A DNA stretch of 64,000 bases from Roseivirga sp. (GCA_021404565.1 JAAWWF010000083.1:80747-144746), one strand, 5' to 3'; counted from the first letter of the stretch, positions 46,701 to 54,327 are shown. The notes: generated by a model not told the origin, from the sequence alone. Made by a program: numbers and translations.

Positions 46701-48824
46701 AAATTCATCCCAGTCTGACCTCATGGCAATTTCTCCCCTCAACGGGCTTTCTTTGGGTACACCGGCCTGGTTACCATCATGAGGGGTTACCTCAAAGCTG
46801 ATATATTTACCGATATCGGCAGAGGTTTGCAGGTAACTAATGCCTGTAGCCCCGGCAATGGCTGCTTTATTTCTTCCGGTCGCATCATCAGACCGGTACC
46901 ATTGGTAGGTTGAACCACTTTCAGTATCTCCGTCAGCATCGAAGTATCTGTAACTCCCTGTGGCGGCTTTACCTTCACTCAGTACTCCACTGAATGTCAC
47001 AAAACCGGCTGACGGTGCTCTTTGAGGGGTGGTTGTGGGAGCCGGGCCAAAGAAATATATGGCACCGGCATCTTCCAAAGGATCGGCTTCTGATGCCCCG
47101 TATTGCTCGCTGGGTGCTCCTACTATTACATGGTCTCCTGTGATTGCAACTGAAAAGCCAAATTCGGCTCTTTCATTGCGTCTGCTGGGAGCTACCATTT
47201 TTTTCACTTCTGTCCAGCCTGAGGCTTCTTTTCGAAAAAGGAAAGCCGCTCCGGGTGATGTATTGGCCAGGTTTTCAGCATTCTCATCTAATTGGTTACC
47301 ATAAGAGCCAATGATGGCCTTGTCACCATCCACCGAAACCGACCAGCCAAAAAAGCCGGTTGTATTCCGGTCTGAAGAAACGAGTTTTACTTCCTCGGTC
47401 CAGGTATCATTATTTTGGTTGAAAACATATACTGCGCCTGCGGCAAACTTGAAGTCACCTCCATTGGCATCGAGTTGTTCTCTGTGGCTTCCCACCATCA
47501 GCACATCACCGTCCATATCCATGCCAATACCAAAATTATCACTATTGCCCCGGTCTGAGGCCACTACTTTCTGATGAAAAGACCAGGTTTTGTCTGTGTT
47601 CTCTTTAAAAATATAGGCAGCTCCTGCATTATTAATGGTGGCTCCTTCATTCTCGTCTTCATCATCAAATATGGCCCCCACGGCAGCATAGCCCTCGCCC
47701 ATCGCTACTGTATGACCAAAGCGGTCTCTGCTATTGGTACCATTGGGGTTGTCGACCCGTTGCACCTCCATCCATGTATCGTCAGGTTGTTTTCCAAAAA
47801 TATAGGCTGTCCCAAGCTCACCACTGATTCCGGAACCATCAGCCGAACCGACTATGGCAAAATCGCCATTCATTGACAAAGAAAAGCCAAACCTACCCAG
47901 CCTCGCAGGGTCAATAGAGCCGGTTATCTGTTGAACTTCAGACCATATGCCTGTCCCGGTGTCTCTCTGAAAAACGTAAACCACACCAAGGTGAGGTGAA
48001 ATGAAATTCAGGTTGGCTCCTACCATAGCGAAGTCTCCACTGATGGCTACTGAAAAACCAAACTGATCACCAGCTTCAGCATCGGAAGCTACCAGTCTCT
48101 GAAATTCGGACCAGTTGCCATCGGCATCTCTTTTATAGATGTAGGCGGCTCCGGCATCTTCCATATTTCCACTATCTTCCTTGTAGACTCCCACGATAGC
48201 ATATTCTCCATCAATAGCCACTTTAGAACCAAATGACTGACCTTCATCACGTTGAGAAGAGGTTATTTTAGTGATCTCATCCCAATCTGTAGCAGCCGAA
48301 ACAGCCCCTGCAAGATCACTCTCCACGGCCAGTCCGGTTTCTCCTCCACTTCGTGGAGTAACTTCAAAGCTGAAGTATTTTCCAAGGTCGTTGATTGTCA
48401 GCTGGTAGGTCAATGCTGTAGCCCCGGCCACCGCTACTTTTCCTGTACCGTCAATATCATCTGAGCGATACCACTGATAAGTCGTTCCGGATTCGGGATC
48501 ATTGTCATCATCAGAATAGCTGTAAGTACCTGCCAATGTCTTGCCTATGTTTAGTGGCCCAATGATGGCCACCTGCGTGGCCCTTGGCAGAGCAGAGGGA
48601 TTGGATAAGTCAAGATGATTTCGTTCAGGTCTACTTATTATCTTACCTGTTTCTCCTATAATCTCCGTAAACCCGTTACCCGCCCTGGCATGGGCAGTAA
48701 CAGCAAAAAACAGCATTAAAATGACCAGTTTCACCAGAGGTGACCATGGTTTAAATGAAAGGCCAAATAATTTACCGGAGCTGTCACCCCGGAAAACCGG
48801 CTCTTTGTTGTAAAAAATATGCAT
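37740..48824 (-). CDS. giant T9SS-exported surface protein (FG-GAP, Ig-like and cadherin-like repeats)
   Basis: This is an 11-kb gene encoding 3694 aa. The N-terminus carries a membrane-targeting hydrophobic stretch (LVKLVILMLFFAVTAHARA, about residues 31-49) after a long basic tail. Order by eye: an Ig-like domain with TYQWYRSDD (about 75-170); FG-GAP-type repeats (FGxSVAIxGDxAIVGA, about 180-595); a second TYQWYRSDD domain (about 600-695); more FG-GAP repeats (about 700-1125); and six or more SwmB-like repeats (SFSQNVQTNGGNPxDF, about 1130-1740). Then come a sugar-binding-like domain (about 1760-1950), VCBS/FG-GAP repeats (about 2175-2510), four TVTITSxA-type Ig repeats (about 2715-3095), two TAEAN-type Ig repeats, a cadherin-like repeat (about 3405) and a T9SS sorting domain at the end (YPNPATDIVTIDL). 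It is likely a cell-surface adhesin. The gene is followed by a lipoprotein gene. Confidence 0.9.
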   Translation of the reverse strand: MHIFYNKEPVFRGDSSGKLFGLSFKPWSPLVKLVILMLFFAVTAHARAGNGFTEIIGETGKIISRPERNHLDLSNPSALPRATQVAIIGPLNIGKTLAGTYSYSDDDNDPESGTTYQWYRSDDIDGTGKVAVAGATALTYQLTINDLGKYFSFEVTPRSGGETGLAVESDLAGAVSAATDWDEITKITSSQRDEGQSFGSKVAIDGEYAIVGVYKEDSGNMEDAGAAYIYKRDADGNWSEFQRLVASDAEAGDQFGFSVAISGDFAMVGANLNFISPHLGVVYVFQRDTGTGIWSEVQQITGSIDPARLGRFGFSLSMNGDFAIVGSADGSGISGELGTAYIFGKQPDDTWMEVQRVDNPNGTNSRDRFGHTVAMGEGYAAVGAIFDDEDENEGATINNAGAAYIFKENTDKTWSFHQKVVASDRGNSDNFGIGMDMDGDVLMVGSHREQLDANGGDFKFAAGAVYVFNQNNDTWTEEVKLVSSDRNTTGFFGWSVSVDGDKAIIGSYGNQLDENAENLANTSPGAAFLFRKEASGWTEVKKMVAPSRRNERAEFGFSVAITGDHVIVGAPSEQYGASEADPLEDAGAIYFFGPAPTTTPQRAPSAGFVTFSGVLSEGKAATGSYRYFDADGDTESGSTYQWYRSDDATGRNKAAIAGATGISYLQTSADIGKYISFEVTPHDGNQAGVPKESPLRGEIAMRSDWDEFAKITASDRAAGDFFSADLDMDGGYAVVASITEEEDENGQNTVQDAGSVYIFKEENEGNWEEVQKIVASDRSAGARFGTSVGISGDYIVVGAPSANGFVNGQNTTVRAGAAYIYEKAPDGTWSEKKKIGASDGTQSSGFGNEVAISGDYIVVSAYVDDTDENGQGNIRNAGSAYIFEKAPDGSWAQVQKIVSPVQTIEDRFGSGVAIDGDYAAISAYGEDEDANEANTILSAGAVYVYKREASGTWIFSQKLVHADRDEADLLGHQLAMSGNLIIASAHFESEDENGANTINRSGSAYIFERAVDDTWSQVAKLVASDRGEEETFGLGVEIKGSFAAIGSPINETDANGTKEITQAGAVYLFEQAADGSWSQVRKIVPSDRSLSDQFGRDISIDGPNMLIGAQNQRTDLRGENPLSLAGAAYFFGPSEALFSLASGIKDSDTKLTASFTANVRTNGGNPGDFVVKDALGTDFAVTAQADGTAGDTDIVLTVSDLGTAIGDLNLSYLNNNNEITDFATGVDIATSNAAGVIVDADTDAPVIVGAKRNTNTQITVTFDDVVRTQGGNPGDFTLVDEAGTNYGVTQQADGTTEDRQIVLTVADISDAEGDLTLTYINTNAEISDFGGNDLATDATGVIVLLPPKMTLATPVGTNQILVSFTLNVQTNGGNPTDFTVTDGCGNDYPVSAQADVTSGDTDILLTVADFSMAVGDLQVTYTNNNNEVADFDTGLDAVLTDNEGVVVDLDQTAPVMLSALKSSDTEITLVLSEPVQLLIHNSGDFRLKYQFSQTLVTPIAIDNVAKDNLLTLTVNGGIRSDLGIVTITYGNYRGGIFDFGHNDLATDDVGVEVEEELALQYARWDGNTEITLLFNLPVRTHAGNPGDFVLADEMGTTYNIISQADGTAGDNQLVLATADLSGAVGELSLTYTNNNDEVSDFVSGSLLLETTDTPVPVLPFLQINGAIQYTDTQVILDMSETVSINGLDPSDFNITDDAGIVYAVATAVLSEEDDSIIELETADLSMATGNLTLTYANSADAIVSLPGEVLEADLTGRLIQRIWFKQSFESAFSDNWNFLSDPVTYNSDGSLDVDGSPVDGVGDFVWAKANSYRDITAGAEGAFFWLAHDLADNHFGRSSRIENEGFHALTFEAIDVTDLDQLRLSFQFNRQDQNSHNANLGYEVIYDHASDFSPLVVTGNVLPDNAESLGNSRREWEEVVLSVPEGTQFVRLRLLATSSVRMGYDDIRLNATLKPTSDVLAGAVKNSNTQVTLSFSQNVQTNGGNPGDFSVTDGLGNDFAVTAQADGTAGDTDIVLTVANLSTAIGDLRVQYTNNNNEISDAATGSVAVPSDPYGVVIDTDNVAPAMISAERLEYHKVTVTFNEPVQLGDDTAANFVVTDSQGDNFEVTALEDVIPGDNEIVLTVHGLRIAEGTVTLTYVNNTELVKDFGGNPLLSDAIGIPMIQSVPETNRLTGNMKWTYQGGGSFIDPPGTNSGGLELLTMPTLYGVVNNVTLGDIDGDGDVDFLSTGISGKLIYYENKGTADTPLWEQSVLPALEALVGTHEPFLSNRTRPNFIDLDADGDLDLILGSTFNFGHTQANSNLTDVFTYLKNTGSATNPVFTLVDNSTIGLKNVETIVIDNREFQDERNLRSPSTAFADLDNDGDQDLILSFHRFVVLFTNVGTATNPDFQIEPQATDPFYKFEGFHDRLTGADTPVFEDFDQDGDYDMYFQNIKGIVKVLENVGTPTAAEFSDVLADVAYPLGVQSHSNRTRGSIDFEDINGDGIKDVMLASYQPGEWFWYLGEMSIPEMVSAVVNSNTEIVVSFSQNVQTNGGNPTDFVVTDALGNTFAVAAQSDGIAGDTDIVLTVTDFSNAIGDLTITYTNNNNEISDTSTGSSFVETDAVGVTADFDNSAPTMLSAVKNSDTQITVTFSELVQTNETNPTDFTIVDDNNTPFTVSAQADGIAGDNQIVLTVADLSTAVTQLTISYTNNNNEISDFGGNNLTTDGTGVVILLDVIPPDVTLTTMANDPHSGVFDITVTFTEDVMNIATGDFIVTNGSATAISGSGGVYVVTITPAADGTVTVNLPANSVQDLAGNDNTASNTITLENDETAPTVTITSIASDPIAGAFDITITFSEAVTGFDGSDISVGNGVTGNFAGSGTSYTATITPSADGAVTVDINTGAAEDTAGNDNAAATQFSIENDETDPTVTISTTAGDPVSGAFTASFTFDEAVTDFTLGDISVGNGTASSFAGSGTSYTVTITPSADGTVTVDVPANVAQDGAGNDNTAATQLSIENDEIAPTVTITSTANDPINGVFDITLTFSEDITGLGLADLTLLNSTAANLSGSGAVYTVTVTPTGDGAVTIDLAAASAQDAAGNDNTAAAQFSIQADLTAPATPVITSMSDDTGSDSADNITSDNTLIFAGTAEANSTVEVFIDGSSIGTTTTDGSGGWSYNHSATTLADASYSITANATDAATNTSTLSTVLALTVDTVTPVDPVLSGISDDNGISSTDIITNDPTLIYTGTAEPFATIIVGAGPFTLQTTTADANGDWTADVTFRPFSSSITIFITATDAAGNASPNTNTFLITIDTVVPTVQSITRADPNPTAASSVDYTVTFSEEVHGLSTSNFSLALTDTQSANVASVSASSGTSITVTVDNITGEGSFGLILSDISGITDVAGNVLGATFTGEVYNTNFTPTDISLSASSILENNAIGDVVAMLSSTDDDAGDTHTYSLVAGTGDTDNASFTIAGDELKAAEAFDLETKASYNIRIQTDDGRGGTFEKAFTITIDNVAEADLRITGNNDIPATPLGITTTFDIIIHNDGDATLNVSSILYPTAFGGPVSGITVAPASSQTVTLNFTPTVAQVYTGDVTIITNGGTGILTVTADGAIITSVDNGLLKAESINVYPNPATDIVTIDLSKYNGRALDIQLYDMSGIKTFDISQYKEPTLKLDVSQYHNGLYLVQFTDGSSTVQKKIMIRK
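46322..46333 (-). repeat. 12-adenine homopolymer inside the giant surface gene
   Basis: Twelve Ts on the plus strand encode SEKKKIG in frame on the minus strand. Such a tract is prone to slippage in replication or transcription and would shift the frame of about 2,860 downstream codons. Contingency (on/off) expression is possible but unproven. Confidence 0.75.
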
Positions 48825-49176
48825 ATCAATAAAGTGTTTGGTTTAGCTTTTATTTCCTCCGTGTAAAGCAGCGGGCGATACCCCGGTTTACAGGAATCAT
48901 ATTCATGTCATGGAGGGTGGAGAAGTGGCTAAAACCAAAAAATTGAGGCAACATCACACCTGAAAAAATAGATACAGAGGTGATAGTTGATGTAAATCTA
49001 TATACTTCATCTATGCATGTAAATAGACCTTAAGGTCTATATTTCAACTACACTGAGTCAACAAAAACTATGTATTATCTAAGATAGTCAGCATATAATT
49101 CTGAAGAATTTTTACGAAACAGCCCATTGACTGTCCCAGGGGAAATGTTCATCTTGCCTTAGATAAATACAACCTG
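48825..49176. other. divergent intergenic region between giant surface gene and AlkD-like gene
   Basis: No gene is visible. It contains the promoter areas of both neighbours and a perfect 18-bp palindrome, ATAGACCTTAAGGTCTAT (49023-49040), lying about 200 bp from the giant gene's start and about 140 bp from the TTG at 49177. A regulator binding site is the simplest reading. Confidence 0.55.
49023..49040. promoter_or_regulatory. perfect 18-bp palindrome, candidate operator
   Basis: ATAGACCTT and AAGGTCTAT are exact reverse complements with no spacer. No terminator T-run follows on either side, so it fits a dimeric regulator site in the divergent promoter region. Confidence 0.55.
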
Positions 49177-49902
49177 TTGAAAACGATAACTTCCAAAGCC
49201 AGCCTCTCTCCGGTGATTTCGCAACTTTCGCATTACTCAGGAAATGGTAATGTGAATGATTTTTGGAAAACACTAAATACAGACATTCTTCAGCACAAAG
49301 TGAAGTTTCCCATATTGGAGCATGTAGCCATGGAAATCAATCGGATGCTCGACAGAGAGCAGGAGAATCATTTACTGGACCAAATTGCTAAGACAAAACA
49401 CATGTCCGGTTACCCGGTCATTGGCAAACTGATACAGTTGAGACTCGATGAGGGTTTGAAAACACAGTACGACCTGGCCATTGAGCATATTGTACAGGGG
49501 AATGAATGGTATGTATGCGATATCATCAGTGAGCGGGTTCTTGGAGAAGGAACTCTTGAAGACTTTGATACCAGCCTGAATCTGATGAAGGACATGGGGA
49601 ACCATGGTAATTTATGGATAGAGCGGTCCATCGGCATTGCCACACACTATGCGACTAAAAAGAAATTGCCCAAAGAGCAGGTAGAACAGCTACTATTGCT
49701 TATGATTGAGCATGCCTGGAAAACACAGTATTTTACTAAAAAGGGTATTGGCTGGGCCGGCAAAACTATCGGCAAATATCACCCTGACCTGATTCACAAA
49801 CATGTCGACCTTATGAGAAGCACAAAGCTATCGCGGTGGTTTATCAGCAAAGTCAACATCGGCTTGTCCATGGCCAAAGCAGAGCCCTTTCTTTATGAAT
49901 GA
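49177..49902 (+). CDS. AlkD-like HEAT-repeat DNA alkylation repair protein
   Basis: The 241-aa protein is all-helical and looks like an ALK/HEAT-repeat DNA glycosylase relative: paired helices through the length, with a NHGNLWIERSIGIATHYATK segment (about residues 150-165) and a WAGKTIGKYHPDLIHKH stretch near the C-terminus. AlkD-type proteins remove bulky N-alkylated bases without flipping them. Start codon is TTG (49177); no upstream in-frame ATG gives a better start. The stop overlaps the next gene by 8 nt, so it is translationally coupled to a radical SAM enzyme. Family assignment is probable but not certain. Confidence 0.72.
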   Translation: MKTITSKASLSPVISQLSHYSGNGNVNDFWKTLNTDILQHKVKFPILEHVAMEINRMLDREQENHLLDQIAKTKHMSGYPVIGKLIQLRLDEGLKTQYDLAIEHIVQGNEWYVCDIISERVLGEGTLEDFDTSLNLMKDMGNHGNLWIERSIGIATHYATKKKLPKEQVEQLLLLMIEHAWKTQYFTKKGIGWAGKTIGKYHPDLIHKHVDLMRSTKLSRWFISKVNIGLSMAKAEPFLYE

Positions 49903-50779
49903 AATCACGGCCAAAAGCATTCTGAACAAGACCAAAAGAAGAGATCCCTGGTTTCTGGATGACTATACAGTCAATCCTTATAGCGGCTGCTCCTTCAATT
50001 GCCTCTATTGCTATATAAGAGGCAGCAAATATGGTATTCATATGGAACGGAAGCTGGGTGTAAAAACAAACGCTCCGCAGCTGCTCGAACAGGCACTCAG
50101 ACGCAGGGCAGATAAGGGGGAGTATGGTATCATTGTGCTTTCGTCAGCCACTGATCCCTACCTTCAGTTAGAAAAAGAAACAGGCCTGACACGGAAGTTA
50201 TTGAAAGTAATACTGAAATACCGCTTTCCGGTTCATCTGATTACCAAGTCTGACCTGATTTTACGTGACAGGGATCTTATCGAGCAGATTGACCGGAAAG
50301 CGATCCTGCCTAAAGACCTGCCGGGCCTGAAAAGAGGTACCATCCTTACCTTTTCGTTTTCTACAATAGATGAGCATGTGGGCAGTATTTTCGAACCTGG
50401 AGCCGTTTCACCCATCGTTAGACTCAATACTTTGAAGACCTTATCGGACCAGGGGTATCTTACCGGGGTAAGCATGATGCCCCTGCTTCCCTGGATTTCT
50501 GATACTGCTGAAAGTATGGAAGCCATGTTTGCCGCTTTTAAACAGCATGGGGCTCATTACTGCTTTCCTGCCGACCTGGCTCTTTATGGTGAAGAGCCCG
50601 CCAATAGCAAACCTTTAATGCTGAGGGCAATTGAAAAACACTACCCGCAGTATCTGAACAAATACCGGCAGTACTTTACTAACGGTACAGAACTACCTGC
50701 CTACTACCGAAAAGCCTTCTACAAAAAAGTGGAAGATCTGGGAGCGCAATACGGGCTGAGGAACCGCATCCAGCTTTAG
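49895..50779 (+). CDS. radical SAM protein of the spore-photoproduct-lyase-like (SPL) family
   Basis: The 294-aa protein carries the radical SAM cluster motif CX3CX2C as CSFNCLYC (Cys32, Cys36, Cys39), preceded by TVNPYSG, which is typical of SPL-like proteins (Rv2578c-type) rather than of classical methyltransferases. Further family elements are IIVLSSATDPY (about 79-89), TKSDLILRD (about 116) and the MMPLLPWISD stretch (about 193). True SPL repairs spore photoproduct in DNA; many relatives have no known substrate. The overlap with the AlkD-like gene suggests a shared role in DNA repair, which is inference. Confidence 0.85.
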   Translation: MNEITAKSILNKTKRRDPWFLDDYTVNPYSGCSFNCLYCYIRGSKYGIHMERKLGVKTNAPQLLEQALRRRADKGEYGIIVLSSATDPYLQLEKETGLTRKLLKVILKYRFPVHLITKSDLILRDRDLIEQIDRKAILPKDLPGLKRGTILTFSFSTIDEHVGSIFEPGAVSPIVRLNTLKTLSDQGYLTGVSMMPLLPWISDTAESMEAMFAAFKQHGAHYCFPADLALYGEEPANSKPLMLRAIEKHYPQYLNKYRQYFTNGTELPAYYRKAFYKKVEDLGAQYGLRNRIQL

Positions 50780-50887
50780 CAATGATCGACACATATTATT
50801 AAATACATAATTTTTCTTTTAATATTTATTTAATTATCTTTAACCACTTCCTTCAATAGCTGCTCCTACATTCATCCCTGAACCCTT

Positions 50888-52882
50888 ATGAATGTAAGAA
50901 ATGCCATTCTCTTTTTAATCTTTTCTCTGTTCGCCTCTGCTATTGAGCTATGCGCACAAAGCAAGCCTCCTGAAATGCTTGAGAAAGAACTATCTCAGCT
51001 CATCACCGATAGCCTGAAGCTGAAAACGATGAAGGAAATCGCTGCAGGATACAGAAATCTTGATCCGTCAAAACAGGCTGCATTCAGCTATCGTGGATTG
51101 GCTCTTTCTAAACAGACGAAGGACATACGGCATGAAATCCTTTTTTGCAGGGAGCTGGGCATCTTTCATAAGAAGGCCGGCTTGCTTGATTCAGCGCTTT
51201 GGTATTATGAAAAAGCGCTTGGGTTGGCCAGGGTGACGGCTAACGATTCATTTTACTATGCTACCATCATCAGTTTGGGTAATCTCAAAAAGACAGAGGG
51301 AGCCTATAAAGCGGGTGTCCGCTATTTTATCGAGGCCATAACTTACTATGAGAACCGCGTAGACCGGAAATCGCAAATCAATTATCTGACGACACTTTTT
51401 AACCTGGCCAATCTGAACATTCTGCTTCGCGAGTACAACAAGGCATTGCCGGTGCTCAAAAAGATCACCCAACACCCTTTGAGCCAATCGAACCTAGCCC
51501 TATTGCGCGGCAGCTATACCAACCTTCTGGCTGTTTATGTAAAAATCGATGAACCAGACTCTGCACTTAATTACGCTGCTAAGGCAGAGCAAATGGCCCT
51601 CAAAACCAATAACCAACGAAGCCTGGCACACATCTATACCAACATGGGTGCCCTTTACGAGCAAAAGAAGAACTTCCACAGTGCCCTGGTGAACTTTGAA
51701 AAAGCAAAAGCACTTTATAGCCGACTAAATGACAATGGCGGTTTAGCCAGAAGTGAAAACAACCTTGGAAATGTGTACGGTAAACTTGGCTCGTTTACAA
51801 GGGCCGAAAATGCCCTTTTGAATGCGCAGATAATTCTGGAGAAATCTTCAGATGCTTATTCCATCGAGCACAACTATCAAGCTCTCATCAGCCTCTATAC
51901 TAAAATGAGAGATTTTGAAAAGGCCTATCGATTACAAAGTGCTCTATTTCAGCATAAAGACAGCATTCTCAACCTGGAAAGCAAAAAGGCCATGGAAGAA
52001 ATTGAGATACAGTACGAGGTAAGGAAAAAGGATTTGATGGCCAAAAATGCCTTAAAGGACAAAAAACTGGCAGAATTAAGCTCAGAAAAGAGCCGTACCT
52101 ACCTGGCTTTTGGAGGTGCGGGAGGAGGGTTACTCCTCCTCACCTCCTCTTTTTACTTTATGATGTTCAGGTCTCGAAAAAAAAGGCAAATGATCTCCAT
52201 GGAGTTATCGCTTACCCAAAAACAGTTGAAAGCTGAACATCAATACAGACAATCGGAAATCAAGGCGATCAAAGCTCAAATGAATCCGCACTTTATGTTC
52301 AATACCATCAATTCCGCCCAGGCACTTATTCTCAAAGGAGATAAACATGAAGCCTATCGTTATTTATCCAAATTCTCTGAATTGGTTAGGCAAAACCTGA
52401 GCATGAGTGAGAGGCATTTTGTTTATTTCGGGCAAGAGCTTCACCTGATCAACAGCTACTTACAGTTAGAGCAGCTACGCTTTGGGAAGCAATTCACTTA
52501 CAATATCACGGGCACAGAAGCCCTGGAGGATCTAAAACTCCCTCCATTGATTATCCAGCCCTTTCTTGAAAATGCCATCAAGCATGGCCTTCTGCATAGA
52601 AAAGGGAATAAACGGCTCAAAATTGATTTCAAGCTAACAGAAGCGCTTACCTGCACCATCGAGGATAATGGTATCGGGAGAGAAGCTGCAAGGGCTGTAA
52701 ACAAAAGCAAGCTGCTACAACACGAGTCATTTTCCACAGGTGCCATCACCAGGCAACTGGAACTCCTCAGCACACAGCATAATACAGACTTCGGCTTTAG
52801 TATCACCGATCTGTTTGACAGAGAAATGGCCAGTGGTACAAGGGTTATCCTTAGAATTCCATATGTCTCAGATCATGAATGA
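50888..52882 (+). CDS. TPR sensor histidine kinase (LytS/YehU type)
   Basis: The 664-aa protein has a signal peptide or first helix (about 1-22) and tetratricopeptide repeats at about residues 60-370 (e.g. AHIYTNMGALYEQKKNFHSA). A single membrane helix follows (about 405-425), then a histidine-kinase domain of the LytS type. The phosphoacceptor is His468 in MNPHFMFNTINS, and the ATP N-box is PFLENAIKHG near residue 560. The stop overlaps the start of the LytTR regulator gene by 8 nt. The periplasmic TPR region presumably senses the envelope. Cognate partner is certain from operon structure. Confidence 0.9.
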   Translation: MNVRNAILFLIFSLFASAIELCAQSKPPEMLEKELSQLITDSLKLKTMKEIAAGYRNLDPSKQAAFSYRGLALSKQTKDIRHEILFCRELGIFHKKAGLLDSALWYYEKALGLARVTANDSFYYATIISLGNLKKTEGAYKAGVRYFIEAITYYENRVDRKSQINYLTTLFNLANLNILLREYNKALPVLKKITQHPLSQSNLALLRGSYTNLLAVYVKIDEPDSALNYAAKAEQMALKTNNQRSLAHIYTNMGALYEQKKNFHSALVNFEKAKALYSRLNDNGGLARSENNLGNVYGKLGSFTRAENALLNAQIILEKSSDAYSIEHNYQALISLYTKMRDFEKAYRLQSALFQHKDSILNLESKKAMEEIEIQYEVRKKDLMAKNALKDKKLAELSSEKSRTYLAFGGAGGGLLLLTSSFYFMMFRSRKKRQMISMELSLTQKQLKAEHQYRQSEIKAIKAQMNPHFMFNTINSAQALILKGDKHEAYRYLSKFSELVRQNLSMSERHFVYFGQELHLINSYLQLEQLRFGKQFTYNITGTEALEDLKLPPLIIQPFLENAIKHGLLHRKGNKRLKIDFKLTEALTCTIEDNGIGREAARAVNKSKLLQHESFSTGAITRQLELLSTQHNTDFGFSITDLFDREMASGTRVILRIPYVSDHE

Positions 52883-53675
52883 GGAAATGACAGCACTGCT
52901 GGTAGATGACGAGGTCGGTGCCAGAGAAAACATGAAACTCCTCCTGGAGCATTATTGTCCGGAGGTTCGGGTAATAGATGAAGCTGCCTGTGTAGATGAA
53001 GCCGTCATGGCTGTGTTACAACACAAACCCAAGGTAGTTTTTCTGGATGTTGAGATGCCGGGAAAATGCGGTTTTGAGTTGATAGACGCCTTTCAAAGCA
53101 TTGATTTTCAGTTAATCTTTGTCACTTCCCACGATTACTATGCTGTGCGGGCTTTTGATGTCTCAGCCCTCGACTATCTGCTAAAACCAGTGGACCCAGA
53201 TCGCTTACAGGCAGCAGTGGCCAGGCTGACGTTCAAACCTGACCCTAACATTCATCAGAAGCGATTCAAAGCATTTATTGAGAATAACGAAGGCGAAGGC
53301 ATCAGCAAACTTGCTATACCCCATAGAGGTGATTACGACATAATAGATCTATCTCGTATTATGACCATTGAAGCCGACCGCATGTACAGCCTGATAGAGG
53401 TCTGTCCATCTGAGAGCACTCATGGCAAACAGTATACCTACGCGAAAAAGCTCAGCCACTTTGAAGTTTTGCTGCATGAGCATCCGCATTTTCACCGGGT
53501 ACACCGGTCATGGATTGTGAATACGCAACATGTACGATCCTATTCCAAAAGAGAGCATTGCCTTACCCTCACCAATAACAGAAATATTCCGGTTAGCAAG
53601 AGTTATCGCGATCACACTCAGAGCCTCCTCGGTTTCAACCTCTCGCCAGCTATGCTCGGTCAATTGGGAAGTTAA
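52875..53675 (+). CDS. LytTR-type response regulator
   Basis: The start is placed at 52875 (MNEEMTALLVDDEVG), giving 266 aa. Upstream in-frame codons lie inside the kinase gene in another frame and are unlikely to be used. The receiver domain has the acidic pair DDE and the phospho-Asp58 in FLDVEMPG, with the switch Thr in FVTSHD and the conserved Lys in LKPVD. The C-terminal LytTR domain (about 150-255) contains HRSWIVN and the SYSKREHCLTLTN strand block. It works with the TPR kinase; the ATGA overlap couples their translation. Confidence 0.92.
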   Translation: MNEEMTALLVDDEVGARENMKLLLEHYCPEVRVIDEAACVDEAVMAVLQHKPKVVFLDVEMPGKCGFELIDAFQSIDFQLIFVTSHDYYAVRAFDVSALDYLLKPVDPDRLQAAVARLTFKPDPNIHQKRFKAFIENNEGEGISKLAIPHRGDYDIIDLSRIMTIEADRMYSLIEVCPSESTHGKQYTYAKKLSHFEVLLHEHPHFHRVHRSWIVNTQHVRSYSKREHCLTLTNNRNIPVSKSYRDHTQSLLGFNLSPAMLGQLGS

Positions 53676-53799
53676 AGGCGTTCGTTGGGAAACAATTCCC
53701 TTCAAACCCAGGCCTGTTTCCGCTACTTCACATCAGTTAAAACAACCTCAGGATTCAAAACACACATGAGGTTGATGTGAAACCATAATTTTTAAAAAC

Positions 53800-54327
53800 A
53801 TGAAAAGTACTATTGAAACAAAAAACTGCATGCATGACGCATTGTACAAAGGTCGATTCAGTATAAGAAAAAACCTACTTGCTGAGGCACGTGACAGAGG
53901 GTTACAACTGGTAGATGAAAATGTGGTTGTTTTCAGTCATCAGGAAATATCCGCTGTGGCTGCCCCTTTTGATATAGACCCAACAGAACTGGACAAAAAT
54001 CAACCCTTAATCTTCTTTTATTTCAAGGGGAACACCCGGGCTACGCTGAAGGATGGTTTTTATATTGTTCAGGGCAACCTGGATAAAAATGGTATAAGCC
54101 CTAAAAACTTAATATTACTCAATGAGGATGGCAAGGAGGTTCAAACCCTTAAAATAACACAGGGAAAAAATGCTAATAATCAAAGTAAGACAGGCTGGCC
54201 TTATCTTGATGTAACCGATTACCACTATGTAAAGTCCAATGGTAAGACTACCCAAGAAGTCTCAGGAACTCTCAATGGTCATAGCTTTAACATAAAGACT
54301 GTGGTGAAAGTATCACCCAAAGAATAA
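53800..54327 (+). CDS. hypothetical protein
   Basis: The 175-aa protein has no signal peptide or membrane helix. I do not recognise a family. It combines a short helical N-terminus (DALYKGRFSIRKNLLAEARD) with a beta-rich C-terminal half (LKDGFYIVQGNLDKNGIS, then TGTLNG-like SGTLNGHSFNIKTVVKV). Coding potential is good and the flanks have normal gaps. It stands alone between the LytTR regulator and a DUF2911 gene. No function can be assigned. Confidence 0.65.
   Translation: MKSTIETKNCMHDALYKGRFSIRKNLLAEARDRGLQLVDENVVVFSHQEISAVAAPFDIDPTELDKNQPLIFFYFKGNTRATLKDGFYIVQGNLDKNGISPKNLILLNEDGKEVQTLKITQGKNANNQSKTGWPYLDVTDYHYVKSNGKTTQEVSGTLNGHSFNIKTVVKVSPKE

Noticed and set aside
37918-48464. Many plus-strand frames of 60-150 codons across the giant gene
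   Set aside because: All are antisense shadows of the repeat-rich 3694-aa gene; none has a domain or start signal.
52740-52874. Upstream extension of the LytTR regulator frame
   Set aside because: It lies inside the kinase gene in another frame; receiver domains start close to the ATG at 52875.
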